A stretch of 64,000 nucleotides of DNA from Cellulosilyticum ruminicola JCM 14822. Lineage in GTDB: Bacteria; Bacillota; Clostridia; Lachnospirales; Cellulosilyticaceae. Below, piece by piece: positions 9,176 through 17,924 of the stretch. The translations under genes and the position numbers were made by a program. Every line of letters begins with the position of its first letter. Position 1 is the stretch's first letter. The notes beneath the pieces were generated by a model. It worked only from the letters and a program-made list of their open reading frames with translations. It was not told where the DNA came from and ran no database searches. The stretch covers positions 45,757 to 109,756 of the forward strand of contig NZ_BBCG01000007.1 in the NCBI RefSeq assembly GCF_001311925.1, in the 5' to 3' direction.

Positions 9176-10372
9176 TTATTCATCTTTAAGTGCTTCAATA
9201 GGGTCAAGTTTTGCTGCTTTATATGCTGGATATACGCCAAAGATAATCCCTATTACACTTGATGTACCTACCGAAAATGCTATCATGCCTATTGTCATTT
9301 TAGCTTTAACATGCATAGCTGAACCAATTAGGAAACCGCCAAGGTAACCTAAGATAAGTCCTGATATTCCACCTAACAACGTTAGAATTAAGGCTTCCAC
9401 AAGGAACTGATTCAATATCTGTTTATCTGTGGCTCCTAACGCTTTTCGAATACCAATTTCCCTTGTACGTTCTTTCACCGTTACAAGCATAATATTCATA
9501 ATTCCTATACCACCTACTAATAATGATATAGCTGCTACAACACTAGTAAATAAATTTACTTTATTTAACATACTGCTGTATGAGTCCCCCATTTCTGCTA
9601 CAGAAGTAGCGTCAAAAACATCTTCTACCCCATGTCTCCTATCTAGTAATTTAGCAATAGGGCTGCTGAATTTAGATGCATCATACTCATCTTTTATAAC
9701 AACTATAGCTTGATTTGCTTTTTTCTCACCATCCATAATATATTGATTTAATGTAGCAAATGGTACATAAATAATTGGTGTAATCTGACTCTTTGGTGCT
9801 GCTGAAGGATATTGACTCTTAACTACTCCCACTACTTCAAATTCTTGCTTTTCTCCACTTATATTGATTTCTATTGTTTTTCCTAATGCTGCCTTTGGAT
9901 CTTTTAAACCAAGCATTATTTCTGCAAAATTATCTTCAACTATAATAATATTCGATTTAATATTTTCATCTTGTTCAATAAAGCTTCGTCCAAATCTAAG
10001 ATTTAAACTTTTTACTTTCTCATAGTTATATGGAATTCCAAATAGTAGAACCATTCTTTCATCATTCTTATAATCCATTGCACTTTCAGTTTGTCCATCA
10101 TGCATCATAATACTAAATTTTACTTCTGGTATCTCATTAATAACATTTAAATCATCTGCTGTAATTAAGTCCTTTGAGCTATATGCGTTTATTTGTATAG
10201 CACCTTTTCCTATAGTGTTAAACTCTTCTGTCATATAGCCTTTTACACCTTCACCTAAGCTTAATATAATAATAACAGCACCTATTCCTATCAGCATCCC
10301 CAGCATTGTTAGGAAAGTTCGGAGTTTATTACCTTTAAGCTGTTTAAAGGCACTTTTTAGTATCTCTTTCAT
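9176..10372 (-). CDS. MacB-type ABC exporter permease (second copy)
   Basis: 398 aa: N-terminal helix (about 19-40), an extracellular MacB periplasmic-core-like domain (about 45-255), then three C-terminal FtsX helices with the family motif GIMNIMLVTVKERTREIGIRKALGA. The DxIEAL ending is also typical. It is paired with a related permease 12 bp upstream, so the transporter is probably a heterodimer driven by the ATPase at 11640. MacB-type machines move peptides, lipids or drugs by mechanotransmission; the substrate here is unknown. Confidence 0.85.
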   Translation of the reverse strand: MKEILKSAFKQLKGNKLRTFLTMLGMLIGIGAVIIILSLGEGVKGYMTEEFNTIGKGAIQINAYSSKDLITADDLNVINEIPEVKFSIMMHDGQTESAMDYKNDERMVLLFGIPYNYEKVKSLNLRFGRSFIEQDENIKSNIIIVEDNFAEIMLGLKDPKAALGKTIEINISGEKQEFEVVGVVKSQYPSAAPKSQITPIIYVPFATLNQYIMDGEKKANQAIVVIKDEYDASKFSSPIAKLLDRRHGVEDVFDATSVAEMGDSYSSMLNKVNLFTSVVAAISLLVGGIGIMNIMLVTVKERTREIGIRKALGATDKQILNQFLVEALILTLLGGISGLILGYLGGFLIGSAMHVKAKMTIGMIAFSVGTSSVIGIIFGVYPAYKAAKLDPIEALKDE

Positions 10373-10384
10373 CCTTCTTCCCCC

Positions 10385-11605
10385 TTAATCTGCTCTTAAT
10401 GCTTCAATAGGATCTAATCTAGCGGCCTGGTAAGCTGGATATACACCAAAGATTAAGCCAATACTTACAGAAGTTACTGTAGAAAATACAACCATGCCAC
10501 TAGAAAATTTAGCTTGTATACCAAAATTAGCTCCAATTGTAATAGCACCAATATATCCTATAATCATACCTATAAATCCTGCTATTACAGTTATGAGTAA
10601 AGCTTCAATAACAAACTGTCTAAGTATCAATTTGTTAGATGCTCCTAATGCTTTTCGAATACCAATTTCCCTTGTACGTTCTTTCACCGTTACAAGCATA
10701 ATGTTCATGATTCCTACCCCACCTACAATCAATGAGATACTAGCTAAAGCACTAACGAACATTGTAAGCACACTCATAATTTTATCTACCATATCTACAA
10801 TTTGTGCAACACTCATAATACTATAGCCATCCTTTAGATGATGTCTACGATTCAAAATTTGACCTATCCTTGTTGCTACTGATGTCTGATCATATCCATC
10901 TTTTATAAGCCCTGCAATCATGGATACATCTTCTCCTGCACCTATAATATTATTAAGTGCCTTAAAAGGTGTGATATATTCTTTTAAACCATAATATTTC
11001 TCTAATTCTTTTTGTGACTGATTGACATCACTCTCAGTTTTATAAATACCTATAACTTGAAAACTTACAGGCTGTTTTTCAATGACAATCTCTATGTTAT
11101 TTCCTATCATATCTTCATAAGGAATATTACCGAAATAAGCTTTACCAATTATATCTGCAATAAGTAATACTTGACTTCCTGCTTCCTGATCACGTACACT
11201 AATATTCCTTCCAGCTCGTAGTGTAATAGGTTTTATAAGCGTCATATAACCATCTTCTACTCCTGTAATCCATGTGTCAAATTCTTTTCCCTTTGCATCT
11301 CTTATACTACATTCTTCAGACGTACCACGTATTGCAGTTCTAATCTCTTCTAAGTTTCTTATAACCTGTACATCTTCTGGTGTTATTAAATACTCAATGG
11401 TGTCTTCCTTGGCTTCTATAGAAAACACACCTAACCCTAAATTTATAAACTTATCTTTGAAGAAATCTTGGAACCCTGTTCCTAATGCTAGAATTGCAAT
11501 AACTGAACCTATTCCTATAAACATTCCTAGCATTGTTAAAAACGTTCTTCCCTTATTACCTAAAAGCTGTTTTAAGGCCATTTTTACTGTTTCCCGAATA
11601 TTCAT
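10385..11605 (-). CDS. MacB-type ABC exporter permease (first copy)
   Basis: 406 aa with the same layout as its neighbour: N-terminal helix, core domain (about 45-265), three C-terminal helices with GIMNIMLVTVKERTREIGIR and an ARLDPIEALRAD end. The two copies share the helical parts almost word for word and differ in the extracellular core, which fits an old duplication. RBS AAAGGAGG precedes ATG 11605. Both lack a fused ATPase domain. Confidence 0.85.
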   Translation of the reverse strand: MNIRETVKMALKQLLGNKGRTFLTMLGMFIGIGSVIAILALGTGFQDFFKDKFINLGLGVFSIEAKEDTIEYLITPEDVQVIRNLEEIRTAIRGTSEECSIRDAKGKEFDTWITGVEDGYMTLIKPITLRAGRNISVRDQEAGSQVLLIADIIGKAYFGNIPYEDMIGNNIEIVIEKQPVSFQVIGIYKTESDVNQSQKELEKYYGLKEYITPFKALNNIIGAGEDVSMIAGLIKDGYDQTSVATRIGQILNRRHHLKDGYSIMSVAQIVDMVDKIMSVLTMFVSALASISLIVGGVGIMNIMLVTVKERTREIGIRKALGASNKLILRQFVIEALLITVIAGFIGMIIGYIGAITIGANFGIQAKFSSGMVVFSTVTSVSIGLIFGVYPAYQAARLDPIEALRAD

Positions 11606-11639
11606 ATTAGCCTCCTTTCACACAAGCTTATGCTGTAAG

Positions 11640-12332
11640 TTATATGCCTCTTCTATTTTGAATTAATGCATCATCTATGATGATTCCATCTCTAAAGACA
11701 ACCTTACGCTTTGTAAATTCTGCAATATCCGGTTCATGAGTAACCATAACAATTGTTACGCCTTCATTATTAAGGCCTTGAAAAATATTCATTATCTCCA
11801 CACTTGATTTACTATCTAAGTTTCCTGTAGGTTCATCTGCTAATATTATAGCCGGATTATTAACCAAGGCTCTTGCAATAGCTACCCTCTGCCTTTGCCC
11901 TCCAGAAATCTCGTTAGGTGTATGTTTAATACGATTTCCAAGTCCCACTTTAATGAGTGCATCTACAGCTCTTTCTCTTCTTTCTTTCGGCTTTATTCCT
12001 GCATACATCATTGGTAATTCTACATTTTCTGTAATTGTTAATTTAGGTAATAAGTTAAATGCTTGAAATACAAACCCTATTTTTTGATTACGAATTTTAG
12101 AGAAATCTTTATCATTAGCTTGTGAAATATTAATACCATCTAGTATGTAAGTACCACTTGTAGCATGGTCAAGACATCCCAATATTTGCAAGAACGTAGA
12201 TTTTCCAGAGCCAGATGCTCCCATAATCGAAACAAACTCTTCTTTTTTTACCCTAAAATTAATATCAAACAATGCTTGTAACTCTAGTCTGCCATTACGA
12301 TAAATTTTATTGACGTTTTGGATATCTATCAC
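11640..12332 (-). CDS. ABC exporter ATPase (MacB/LolD type)
   Basis: 230 aa. Walker A GASGSGKST (about 35-43), signature ISGGQRQR, Walker B AIILADEPTGNLD and H-loop MVTHEPDIAEFTKRKV are intact. The GTG start at 12332 overlaps the adaptor stop as GTGA, so the two are coupled. It should energise the permease pair downstream. Confidence 0.9.
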   Translation of the reverse strand: MIDIQNVNKIYRNGRLELQALFDINFRVKKEEFVSIMGASGSGKSTFLQILGCLDHATSGTYILDGINISQANDKDFSKIRNQKIGFVFQAFNLLPKLTITENVELPMMYAGIKPKERRERAVDALIKVGLGNRIKHTPNEISGGQRQRVAIARALVNNPAIILADEPTGNLDSKSSVEIMNIFQGLNNEGVTIVMVTHEPDIAEFTKRKVVFRDGIIIDDALIQNRRGI

Positions 12333-13783
12333 TGTTCATCACCTATTTTCTCATCAGCTATTTTTTCATAAGAAACTTTTGTATCGACTGTAATTGCTTC
12401 TGATGGATTACTTACAACTAATTCATCTTTATTTACACCTTCTACTTCTATATTAAGCCCATTACTAAGTCCTTGTGTAACTGTTCTCTTTTCTAATGAA
12501 CCATCTTCTTTTACGACATAAACATAAAATTCGTTTTCATCATCTTCTAACACTGCTAAAAGTGGTACAACACATACATCTTCTCTTGTATCTGTAATAA
12601 TCTTGACATCTACCGAAAAGCCTGGTTTTAACACGTCTCCTGGTTTAGTAATTTCTACGTCTATAGGTAGTGAAATAGTTTCTCCTTTAGTATTTGTTTC
12701 AGTTGTAGCTACTGCTGCTATTTTACTTACCTTTCCTGGAACTTCAATGGTTTTAGATCCTGTATATTTTACAGTTGCATCCAAACCAAGTTTTAAATCT
12801 GCTGCATAATAAGGTGAAATATTACATTTAACTTTTAATTTACTTGGATCTACTATTGTAAATAAAACTGTACCAGCAGCAACACTCATGCCCTCTGCTA
12901 CATCTAATTTAGTAATAACACCATTAATAGGTGCCACTACCTGAGTTGTTGCTTTATTCAAACTAGTTTGTGCATCATAAATATCTTTTTCAAGTTGTTT
13001 AATCTCTGATTTTTTAGCTGTAATTGCCTCTTTTTTAGTTGTGCTTTGTTCCTTATTTAATAAAACATCTAATTCATATTGTGCAGAAGTAATTTGTAAA
13101 TCAATAGTTTTTAGGCTTTCTGTATTAAGGGCAATTGTTTCATTAGATTGACTAATCTTTTGTTTCATAGTTGCAATCTTGTCTTTTTCCGTATCCACAG
13201 TATTTTGAGATACAAGCCCTTCTTTTAAAAGTTCTTCATCTAATTTCAATTGTTTTTCTGCTTCACTTAAATCAGTTTTTGCATTTGTAATTTCTATTTT
13301 TACATTTTGTATTTCATTTTGAGCTTTCTTTTTACTATCTTGTAATGTTGCAATACTTTGCTGTGCTTTTAGAATATCTCCTTTTGAAGAAGCCCCCATC
13401 AAATCATTTAGTGATTCATTTGCAGCCGCTAATTTGGTTTGTAATACTTCTAGACTTTTTTGTGTAGAAAGTTGCGTTTCTTGGTCTAAAACAACAATAA
13501 CGTCACCTTTTTTAACACTGTCTCCTACCTTTTTAGAAACACCAATAATTTTATTATTTGAATCTAAATAAACAGTTTGTGTATCAATTGCTTCAAGTTT
13601 TCCACTAGAAGAAATCTTCGTTTCAATATTATCCGTTTTTACTTTCTCTACTTGTACACGCATTCCTGTTTTATCGCCACCAATGGTGTCATCTTCTTTA
13701 GGCTTATTTTTCACAGCAGCAACTACTAAAACCCCTGTTATTGCTACAACTGCTACAATGATTAATATCTTTTTTCCTTTCAT
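12329..13783 (-). CDS. HlyD/MacA-type membrane-fusion adaptor
   Basis: 484 aa from ATG 13783 (GGAGG 5 nt upstream; a TTG four codons earlier overlaps the ribosome site). One N-terminal helix (7-26), a lipoyl-like half (TVYLDSNNKIIGV, KKGDVIVVLDQ), a long coiled coil (about 100-270), the second lipoyl half (VVAPINGVITKLDVAEGMSV) and beta-barrel and membrane-proximal parts follow. It should link the MacB-type permeases to the TolC-like protein, the same three-part logic as Gram-negative MacAB-TolC. Confidence 0.87.
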   Translation of the reverse strand: MKGKKILIIVAVVAITGVLVVAAVKNKPKEDDTIGGDKTGMRVQVEKVKTDNIETKISSSGKLEAIDTQTVYLDSNNKIIGVSKKVGDSVKKGDVIVVLDQETQLSTQKSLEVLQTKLAAANESLNDLMGASSKGDILKAQQSIATLQDSKKKAQNEIQNVKIEITNAKTDLSEAEKQLKLDEELLKEGLVSQNTVDTEKDKIATMKQKISQSNETIALNTESLKTIDLQITSAQYELDVLLNKEQSTTKKEAITAKKSEIKQLEKDIYDAQTSLNKATTQVVAPINGVITKLDVAEGMSVAAGTVLFTIVDPSKLKVKCNISPYYAADLKLGLDATVKYTGSKTIEVPGKVSKIAAVATTETNTKGETISLPIDVEITKPGDVLKPGFSVDVKIITDTREDVCVVPLLAVLEDDENEFYVYVVKEDGSLEKRTVTQGLSNGLNIEVEGVNKDELVVSNPSEAITVDTKVSYEKIADEKIGDEQ

Positions 13784-13809
13784 AACATCCTCCAAAAAAA
13801 TTCATTATC

Positions 13810-14433
13810 CTATTTGTAAATGCCATATTTCAGTATAGTAATATACTTATTTAGTTCCTTCTCTAATACATCTATATTTCTATTCTTGTCCCTTAAATGT
13901 ATAAGTTCATCATATCTTCTAAATACTGCTTCTAAAAGTGTATTAGTTACAAAAATAATATCTTCTATTATTAAATCTACGCGAATTGACTCAAAGTTTA
14001 AATAAGCTATAAGATATTCTTGTAGCCACTCCATTTCAATTCTCTTATATTGTTTTATTTTCTCATTTTTATTCTCAGTAATTTTATTAGTATAGTCTTT
14101 AAGTAATTTTATTTCTAATGTATGATTACTTATATAGTAATATTTAGTAAGTAGTAAATGCTTTAATCGTATATAAAAATCTTTCTCATCTATACTCTCT
14201 ACTACTTCTCTAACCTCCTTTTGCACCTTTGCCATTATGTAGTCTACAACATCTTCATATAGGCCTTGCTTACTAGAAAAATAGTTAAATAAACTTCCTT
14301 TAGATATTCCAGCTTTCGACGCTATAATCTCTGTAGATGCTCTGTCATAGCCTACATTTGCAAATTCGCCAATAGCTACATTTAAAATATTTTCTTGCTT
14401 AATTTTACTCAAATTTAAAAAGTTTCTATTCAT
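13810..14433 (-). CDS. TetR/AcrR-family regulator of the exporter operon
   Basis: 207 aa. The N-terminal helix-turn-helix is clear (STEIIASKAGISKGSLFNYFSSKQGLY, about 34-59); the C-terminal helical ligand domain is divergent. It is the first gene of the operon, 26 bp before the adaptor. An inverted repeat in its own leader (14449-14462) is a likely operator, so it probably represses itself and the exporter until an exported compound binds. Confidence 0.82.
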   Translation of the reverse strand: MNRNFLNLSKIKQENILNVAIGEFANVGYDRASTEIIASKAGISKGSLFNYFSSKQGLYEDVVDYIMAKVQKEVREVVESIDEKDFYIRLKHLLLTKYYYISNHTLEIKLLKDYTNKITENKNEKIKQYKRIEMEWLQEYLIAYLNFESIRVDLIIEDIIFVTNTLLEAVFRRYDELIHLRDKNRNIDVLEKELNKYITILKYGIYK

Positions 14434-14448
14434 AACATCCTATCCTTT

Positions 14449-14497
14449 TGACTTTGTAGTCATTTTGAATTATATTATAATATTTTTTAATAGTCAA
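14449..14497 (-). promoter_or_regulatory. Promoter and candidate TetR operator
   Basis: Minus strand: TTGACT (14492-14497), 17-bp spacer, perfect TATAAT (14469-14474). Just downstream, TGACT-N4-AGTCA (14449-14462) forms a short palindrome in the transcribed leader, where bound repressor would block transcription. Confidence 0.65.
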
Positions 14498-14610
14498 TTA
14501 ATTCTAACTAGTATTAATCTTACATTTTTGTTACCTTACTGTTATATTTGAACACTCATTTCATAATATATAATAAAGATGTTTTTTTATATTATTAAGA
14601 GGAGGACAAG

Positions 14611-14874
14611 ATGCTACATAATAAAAAAAGTAATGTCACAAATTACAATCGTATTTATGCTGTTTTGCTCGTAGCAATTAATTTATTTTTTCTATTTATT
14701 ACATTGAATTTTTTACTTCCTGTTGCTAATTTTATCTCTCTCTTTTTCTTATCTATGGCTGTTTTCAACTTAATTCTTTACTTATTTAGCAAAAAACTTT
14801 TGCATTTATTAATTGCTATAAGCTGCTGTAGTTTTTCTATTTTATTAAGCCTACTTTTTACTTATATTAATTAA
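14611..14874 (+). CDS. Small membrane protein of unknown function
   Basis: 87 aa, RBS GAGGAGG 5 nt before ATG. After a polar start (LHNKKSNVTNYNR), three hydrophobic segments cover nearly the whole chain (about 16-37, 39-59, 64-86). No family recognised. It is divergent from the TetR-type operon. Confidence 0.5.
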   Translation: MLHNKKSNVTNYNRIYAVLLVAINLFFLFITLNFLLPVANFISLFFLSMAVFNLILYLFSKKLLHLLIAISCCSFSILLSLLFTYIN

Positions 14875-14883
14875 TAAATCAAT

Positions 14884-15013
14884 ACCACCAGTTGAACTGG
14901 TGGTTTGCACAGCCCTAGAAGGGAATATTACTGGCAGCATCTTAAAAGATGCACCGATTAGCCCGTCAATCGCATTACTTTCACAGGCAGTCACTAAAGT
15001 GGCTGTCTTTTTT
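14884..15013. repeat. Hairpin-rich element, possibly an IS200/IS605-type end
   Basis: Three stems in a row: ACCACCAGTT / AACTGGTGGT (14884-14904), GCATCTT / AAGATGC (14937-14952) and CAGTCAC / GTGGCTG followed by six T (14985-15013). The first stem followed by TTTGCAC looks like subterminal hairpins of IS200/IS605 elements, which end in DNA hairpins rather than inverted repeats. No TnpA or TnpB is present. Alternatively it is a small structured RNA ending in a terminator. Confidence 0.35.
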
Positions 15014-15019
15014 GTCTCT

Positions 15020-15162
15020 TAATTCTTGCGACCCGTAAACGTTCATCTTTCTATTTCTAGTAAAATCTACACTAGGATTTCTAACAAAAAGCGAAGGATT
15101 ATCAGCTAAATCCACTATCACATTTTCTAAGGATAAAGTTAAGTTATAATATAATCTGACAT
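15020..15162 (-). mobile_element. IS4-type transposase relic (N-terminal scrap)
   Basis: A GGAGG site precedes ATG 15162, then MSDYIIT and, after one frame change, SLENVIVDLADNPSLFVRN and DFTRNRKM, the conserved N-terminus of a large IS4-like transposase family. The rest is gone; the sequence runs into the hairpin element. Confidence 0.6.
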
Positions 15163-15246
15163 ACTATTTCCTCCTTGTAATCAAGATATTTCTTAATTAC
15201 AAGGGCCGCTTTCACTATGCTCTATATGTCAAGAATTTTTTACAAA

Positions 15247-15285
15247 ATAAAAAGACCCCTATATCATTTCTGATATAAAGATCTT
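15247..15285 (-). terminator. Terminator of infC-rpmI-rplT
   Basis: Minus-strand stem AAGATC.TTATATCA / TGATATA.GGTCTT with a GAAA loop and U5 tail, 67 bp past rplT. Confidence 0.75.
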
Positions 15286-15351
15286 AAATCGTTATCTTAA
15301 CTTAATGACATTACCCCTAAGGATGCCTTTTTAAAAGGCTATGATTGTTAA

Positions 15352-15708
15352 TTATTTTAAGTTAGCTTTAGCTGTTTCCACTAATTGTGTAAAAGCAGCT
15401 GGGTTTGTGATTGCTAATTCTGATAACATTTTTCTGTTGATGTTAACGTTAGCATTTTTTAATCCGTTCATGAAACGACTGTATGATAAACCGTTTAAAC
15501 GAGCTGCAGCGTTGATACGAGCAATCCATAAAGTTCTGAATTCTCTTTTTCTTAATTTACGACCTACGTATGCGTAGCTTAATGATTTCATTACAGCTTG
15601 TTTAGCTGTTCTAAATTGTTTAGATTTAGCTCCTCTATAACCTTTAGCTAATTTTAATACTCTATTACGTCTTTTTTTAGTAGACATTCCGCCTTTAACT
15701 CTTGCCAT
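15352..15708 (-). CDS. rplT: 50S ribosomal protein L20
   Basis: 118 aa, full length. The N-terminus [29 protein letters not shown] and [25 protein letters not shown] are diagnostic. L20 binds 23S rRNA early in assembly and, in Firmicutes, represses this operon through the leader upstream of infC. It lies 26 bp after rpmI. Confidence 0.98.
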   Translation of the reverse strand: MARVKGGMSTKKRRNRVLKLAKGYRGAKSKQFRTAKQAVMKSLSYAYVGRKLRKREFRTLWIARINAAARLNGLSYSRFMNGLKNANVNINRKMLSELAITNPAAFTQLVETAKANLK

Positions 15709-15734
15709 TTGCTTGACCTCCTATCGTCTATTTC

Positions 15735-15938
15735 TTATAAATATGGTAAAATTCTCTTCATTTGTTTTTCATTTGTAGAATCAACTAATGTAGCTTTTCT
15801 TAAGTTACGTTTTGTTTTAGTTGATTTTTTTGTTAAAATGTGTCTTTTGTAAGCTTTGTTTCTTTTTAACTTTCCTGTTCCTGTTACTTTGAAACGTTTT
15901 GCTGCTGCTCTATTAGTTTTTAATTTTAATTTAGCCAT
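15735..15938 (-). CDS. rpmI: 50S ribosomal protein L35
   Basis: 67 aa, highly basic, with the family pattern [20 protein letters not shown] and ending [20 protein letters not shown]. Middle gene of infC-rpmI-rplT. Confidence 0.97.
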   Translation of the reverse strand: MAKLKLKTNRAAAKRFKVTGTGKLKRNKAYKRHILTKKSTKTKRNLRKATLVDSTNEKQMKRILPYL

Positions 15939-15987
15939 TGTGAGAAGTCCTCCTTTTATACCTTATATTTATTTATCAATAAGTAAC

Positions 15988-16491
15988 TTATTTTGGTGTT
16001 ACCACGATAACCATTGCTCTGCCTTCTAATTTAGGTTTTTGTTCTGCTACTCCAACTTCTTCTACTAAAGCCATAGCTTGCTCAAGAAGTTCGTTTCCTC
16101 TATGAGTATGCATCATTTCACGCCCACGGAACACAACAGAAATTTTAACTTTATCCCCTGCTTTAAGGAATTTTGCTGCATTTCTCATTTTCGTTTCAAA
16201 GTCATGCTTTTCAATACTAGCTGAGAGTCTAACTTCTTTAACGCTAATAGTTTTTTGTTTTTTACGCGCTTCTTTTTCTTTCTTAGCTGCATCAAATTTG
16301 TACTTACCATAGTCCATGATTTTACATACTGGTGGTTTTCCTTGTGGAGCGATTTTTACTAAATCAAGATTTTTTTCTGAAGCCATGCGTTGTGCTTCTT
16401 TAGCTGAAACAATACCGATTTGCTCGCCATCTGCTCCTATAAGTCTTACTTCTTTGTCACGAATTTGTTCGTTGATCATTAAATCGTTAAT
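15988..16491 (-). CDS. infC: Translation initiation factor IF-3, probable AUU start
   Basis: N-domain MINEQIRDKEVRLIGADGEQIG, linker rich in KKEKEARKKQK, and C-domain KEVRLSASIEKHDFETKMRNA to EGRAMVIVVTPK are typical. The start matters: the ribosome site AGGAGG (16505-16500) ends inside a GTG at 16500, which therefore cannot be used; ATG 16479 is 20 nt away. ATT codons at 16494 and 16491 lie 5 and 8 nt from the site. infC is known in E. coli and Bacillus to begin with AUU, which lets IF-3 limit its own synthesis, so ATT 16491 is taken here (167 aa). Confidence 0.95.
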   Translation of the reverse strand: MNDLMINEQIRDKEVRLIGADGEQIGIVSAKEAQRMASEKNLDLVKIAPQGKPPVCKIMDYGKYKFDAAKKEKEARKKQKTISVKEVRLSASIEKHDFETKMRNAAKFLKAGDKVKISVVFRGREMMHTHRGNELLEQAMALVEEVGVAEQKPKLEGRAMVIVVTPK

Positions 16492-16505
16492 AATGGGCAC
16501 CTCCT

Positions 16506-16724
16506 AAATTTGTTTGCCTAAATATAATTATTTTTCACCCTTTTGGCGTAGTGTGATACGCTTACATAAAATAATAAGGTGGATAGCCGAAACTACCCAC
16601 CTCTCTATATCATACTAAACTAAGTTAATCAAATTCAAATTAGTATGACCTTACGAACAACTAACGTTGTAAGGTGAGAAGTAATAGCTTCTACTTATTA
16701 GGCTTGCCGCCTTCAACATCTAAT
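16506..16724 (-). promoter_or_regulatory. Structured leader of infC-rpmI-rplT (L20-type autoregulation)
   Basis: About 220 nt of 5' leader with several stems: CCTTAC / GTAAGG (around 16654-16680), CATACTAA / TTAGTATG (16610-16650) and a terminator-like GGTGGGTAG / CTATCCACC with a U-rich tail (16569-16602) well before infC. In B. subtilis an equivalent leader is bound by L20 and causes premature termination. Identity with that Rfam family is inferred from position and layout. Confidence 0.7.
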
Positions 16725-16753
16725 ATAATATCATCTTTCTTTCATTTTGTCAA
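16725..16753 (-). promoter_or_regulatory. Sigma-A promoter of infC operon
   Basis: Perfect TTGACA (16748-16753), 17-bp spacer, TATTAT (16725-16730). Confidence 0.85.
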
Positions 16754-17033
16754 CAATCAATTAGAATTGTATTTTTTCCCATTTTCATGTGGAACATTTT
16801 GATTATTTGCAGGTACTTCCCATCGACTATATATAATATCTATGGCAGATTGCTCCCCCATAATTATTTTCCCACTTTTATTAATCATTTTATTAAATTC
16901 ATAGCAGGATTAAGGCGTTTTGTTAGAGTATACCTCCCATAATTTATATGAAAGGCTATATTTAGTATAGTCACTTTTTAATCTTTCTATGACCAACTTT
17001 TTCACCTTTTTTAAAGTTATATGTATAATTAGT
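16754..17033. other. Decayed coding-like DNA
   Basis: The minus strand has a short open stretch (about 16763-16894: GKIIMGEQSAIDIIYSRW) and further broken pieces, but no start, ribosome site or family I can name. Probably the tail of the decayed genes at 17034-18765. Confidence 0.3.
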
Positions 17034-17909
17034 ATTTTTCAATTCTAGCTTCGTCTACCCATTTGTTTAATTGTTCTTCATAATAAGCACCTTGTCTCTC
17101 TTCACTCAGATTTTTACGTATTTCTTCCATAGCTTCTTGTCTAGAAATACTTTTTGCCTCTACGATGTTTTCCACTTTTAAAGAAATAATAATTATCTTC
17201 TACTTTTAATAAAACTAATACTTGTCCTTCATCCAGCGTTCTAAAATACCTCTATCATTTCAGGCTCCAAGTGCATTTTATCATATTCTACAAAGCCCAA
17301 TTCTTGAGCTTCACAAATAACCTCTTCTAAGTCTATTTCACTTATTGCTTGTTCAATTCATTCCTGCATCTAATCTTTCTTGAACAGCTTTTATACCTAA
17401 CTACACATTAAGCTGAGCTTCTTCCTCATTACTATCTGAATAAACTATAATATACTGCATATCAGCCCTGCACATTGCATATATTCTGCTTTATTTGCTT
17501 CATAATGCTGAACGACTTCTTCTTCACTCACTTCAACATCCACTGTTCTTATTGTATCGTTAACTTTATCTGTAATGACTTTCTTTCTAAGTTCCTCTAT
17601 ATACTCAGCTTCTGTCATATTTACTTCATTTAAATCATATTTCCTAAGTACTTCTAAATCTCTATATTGTTCAAGTATTGTTATCATACAATCTGGTCTT
17701 GTCAGATTGTATAATTTCAATACTCTCTCTTTTATGCTGTTTATATTATTTTCCGCAATGGCATAAATTGATTTTTCTATTTTCGTTATCATATTGGAAT
17801 CTCCTAAAACTACACCGTTATATTGCTCCTCATAGAATAATCTTACAAATTCCTCACTTAAGCTTTCTGCCACTAAATGATTCACTTTATATAAAACTAT
17901 ATTAGGCAC
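17034..17909 (-). pseudogene. SurA/PrsA-like foldase, heavily broken
   Basis: A readable N-part (17445-17909, LRKKVITDKVNDTIRTVDV, VSEEEVVQHYEANKAEYM) is followed, across several stops and frame changes, by QYIIVYSDSNEEEAQ, LEEVICEAQELGFVEYDKMH and NLSEERQGAYYEEQLNKW. The order of a SurA-like chaperone region, a parvulin-type domain (VS-x-EE-V-x-x-Y-E) and a C-terminal helix matches extracytoplasmic peptidyl-prolyl isomerases. The N-terminal signal/anchor is missing. It sits beside a broken ABC exporter. Confidence 0.6.
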
Positions 17910-17924
17910 ATCGATATTGCTTTT

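Noticed and set aside
15341..15577. Plus-strand frame at the end of rplT
   Set aside because: Antisense to the highly conserved L20 gene.
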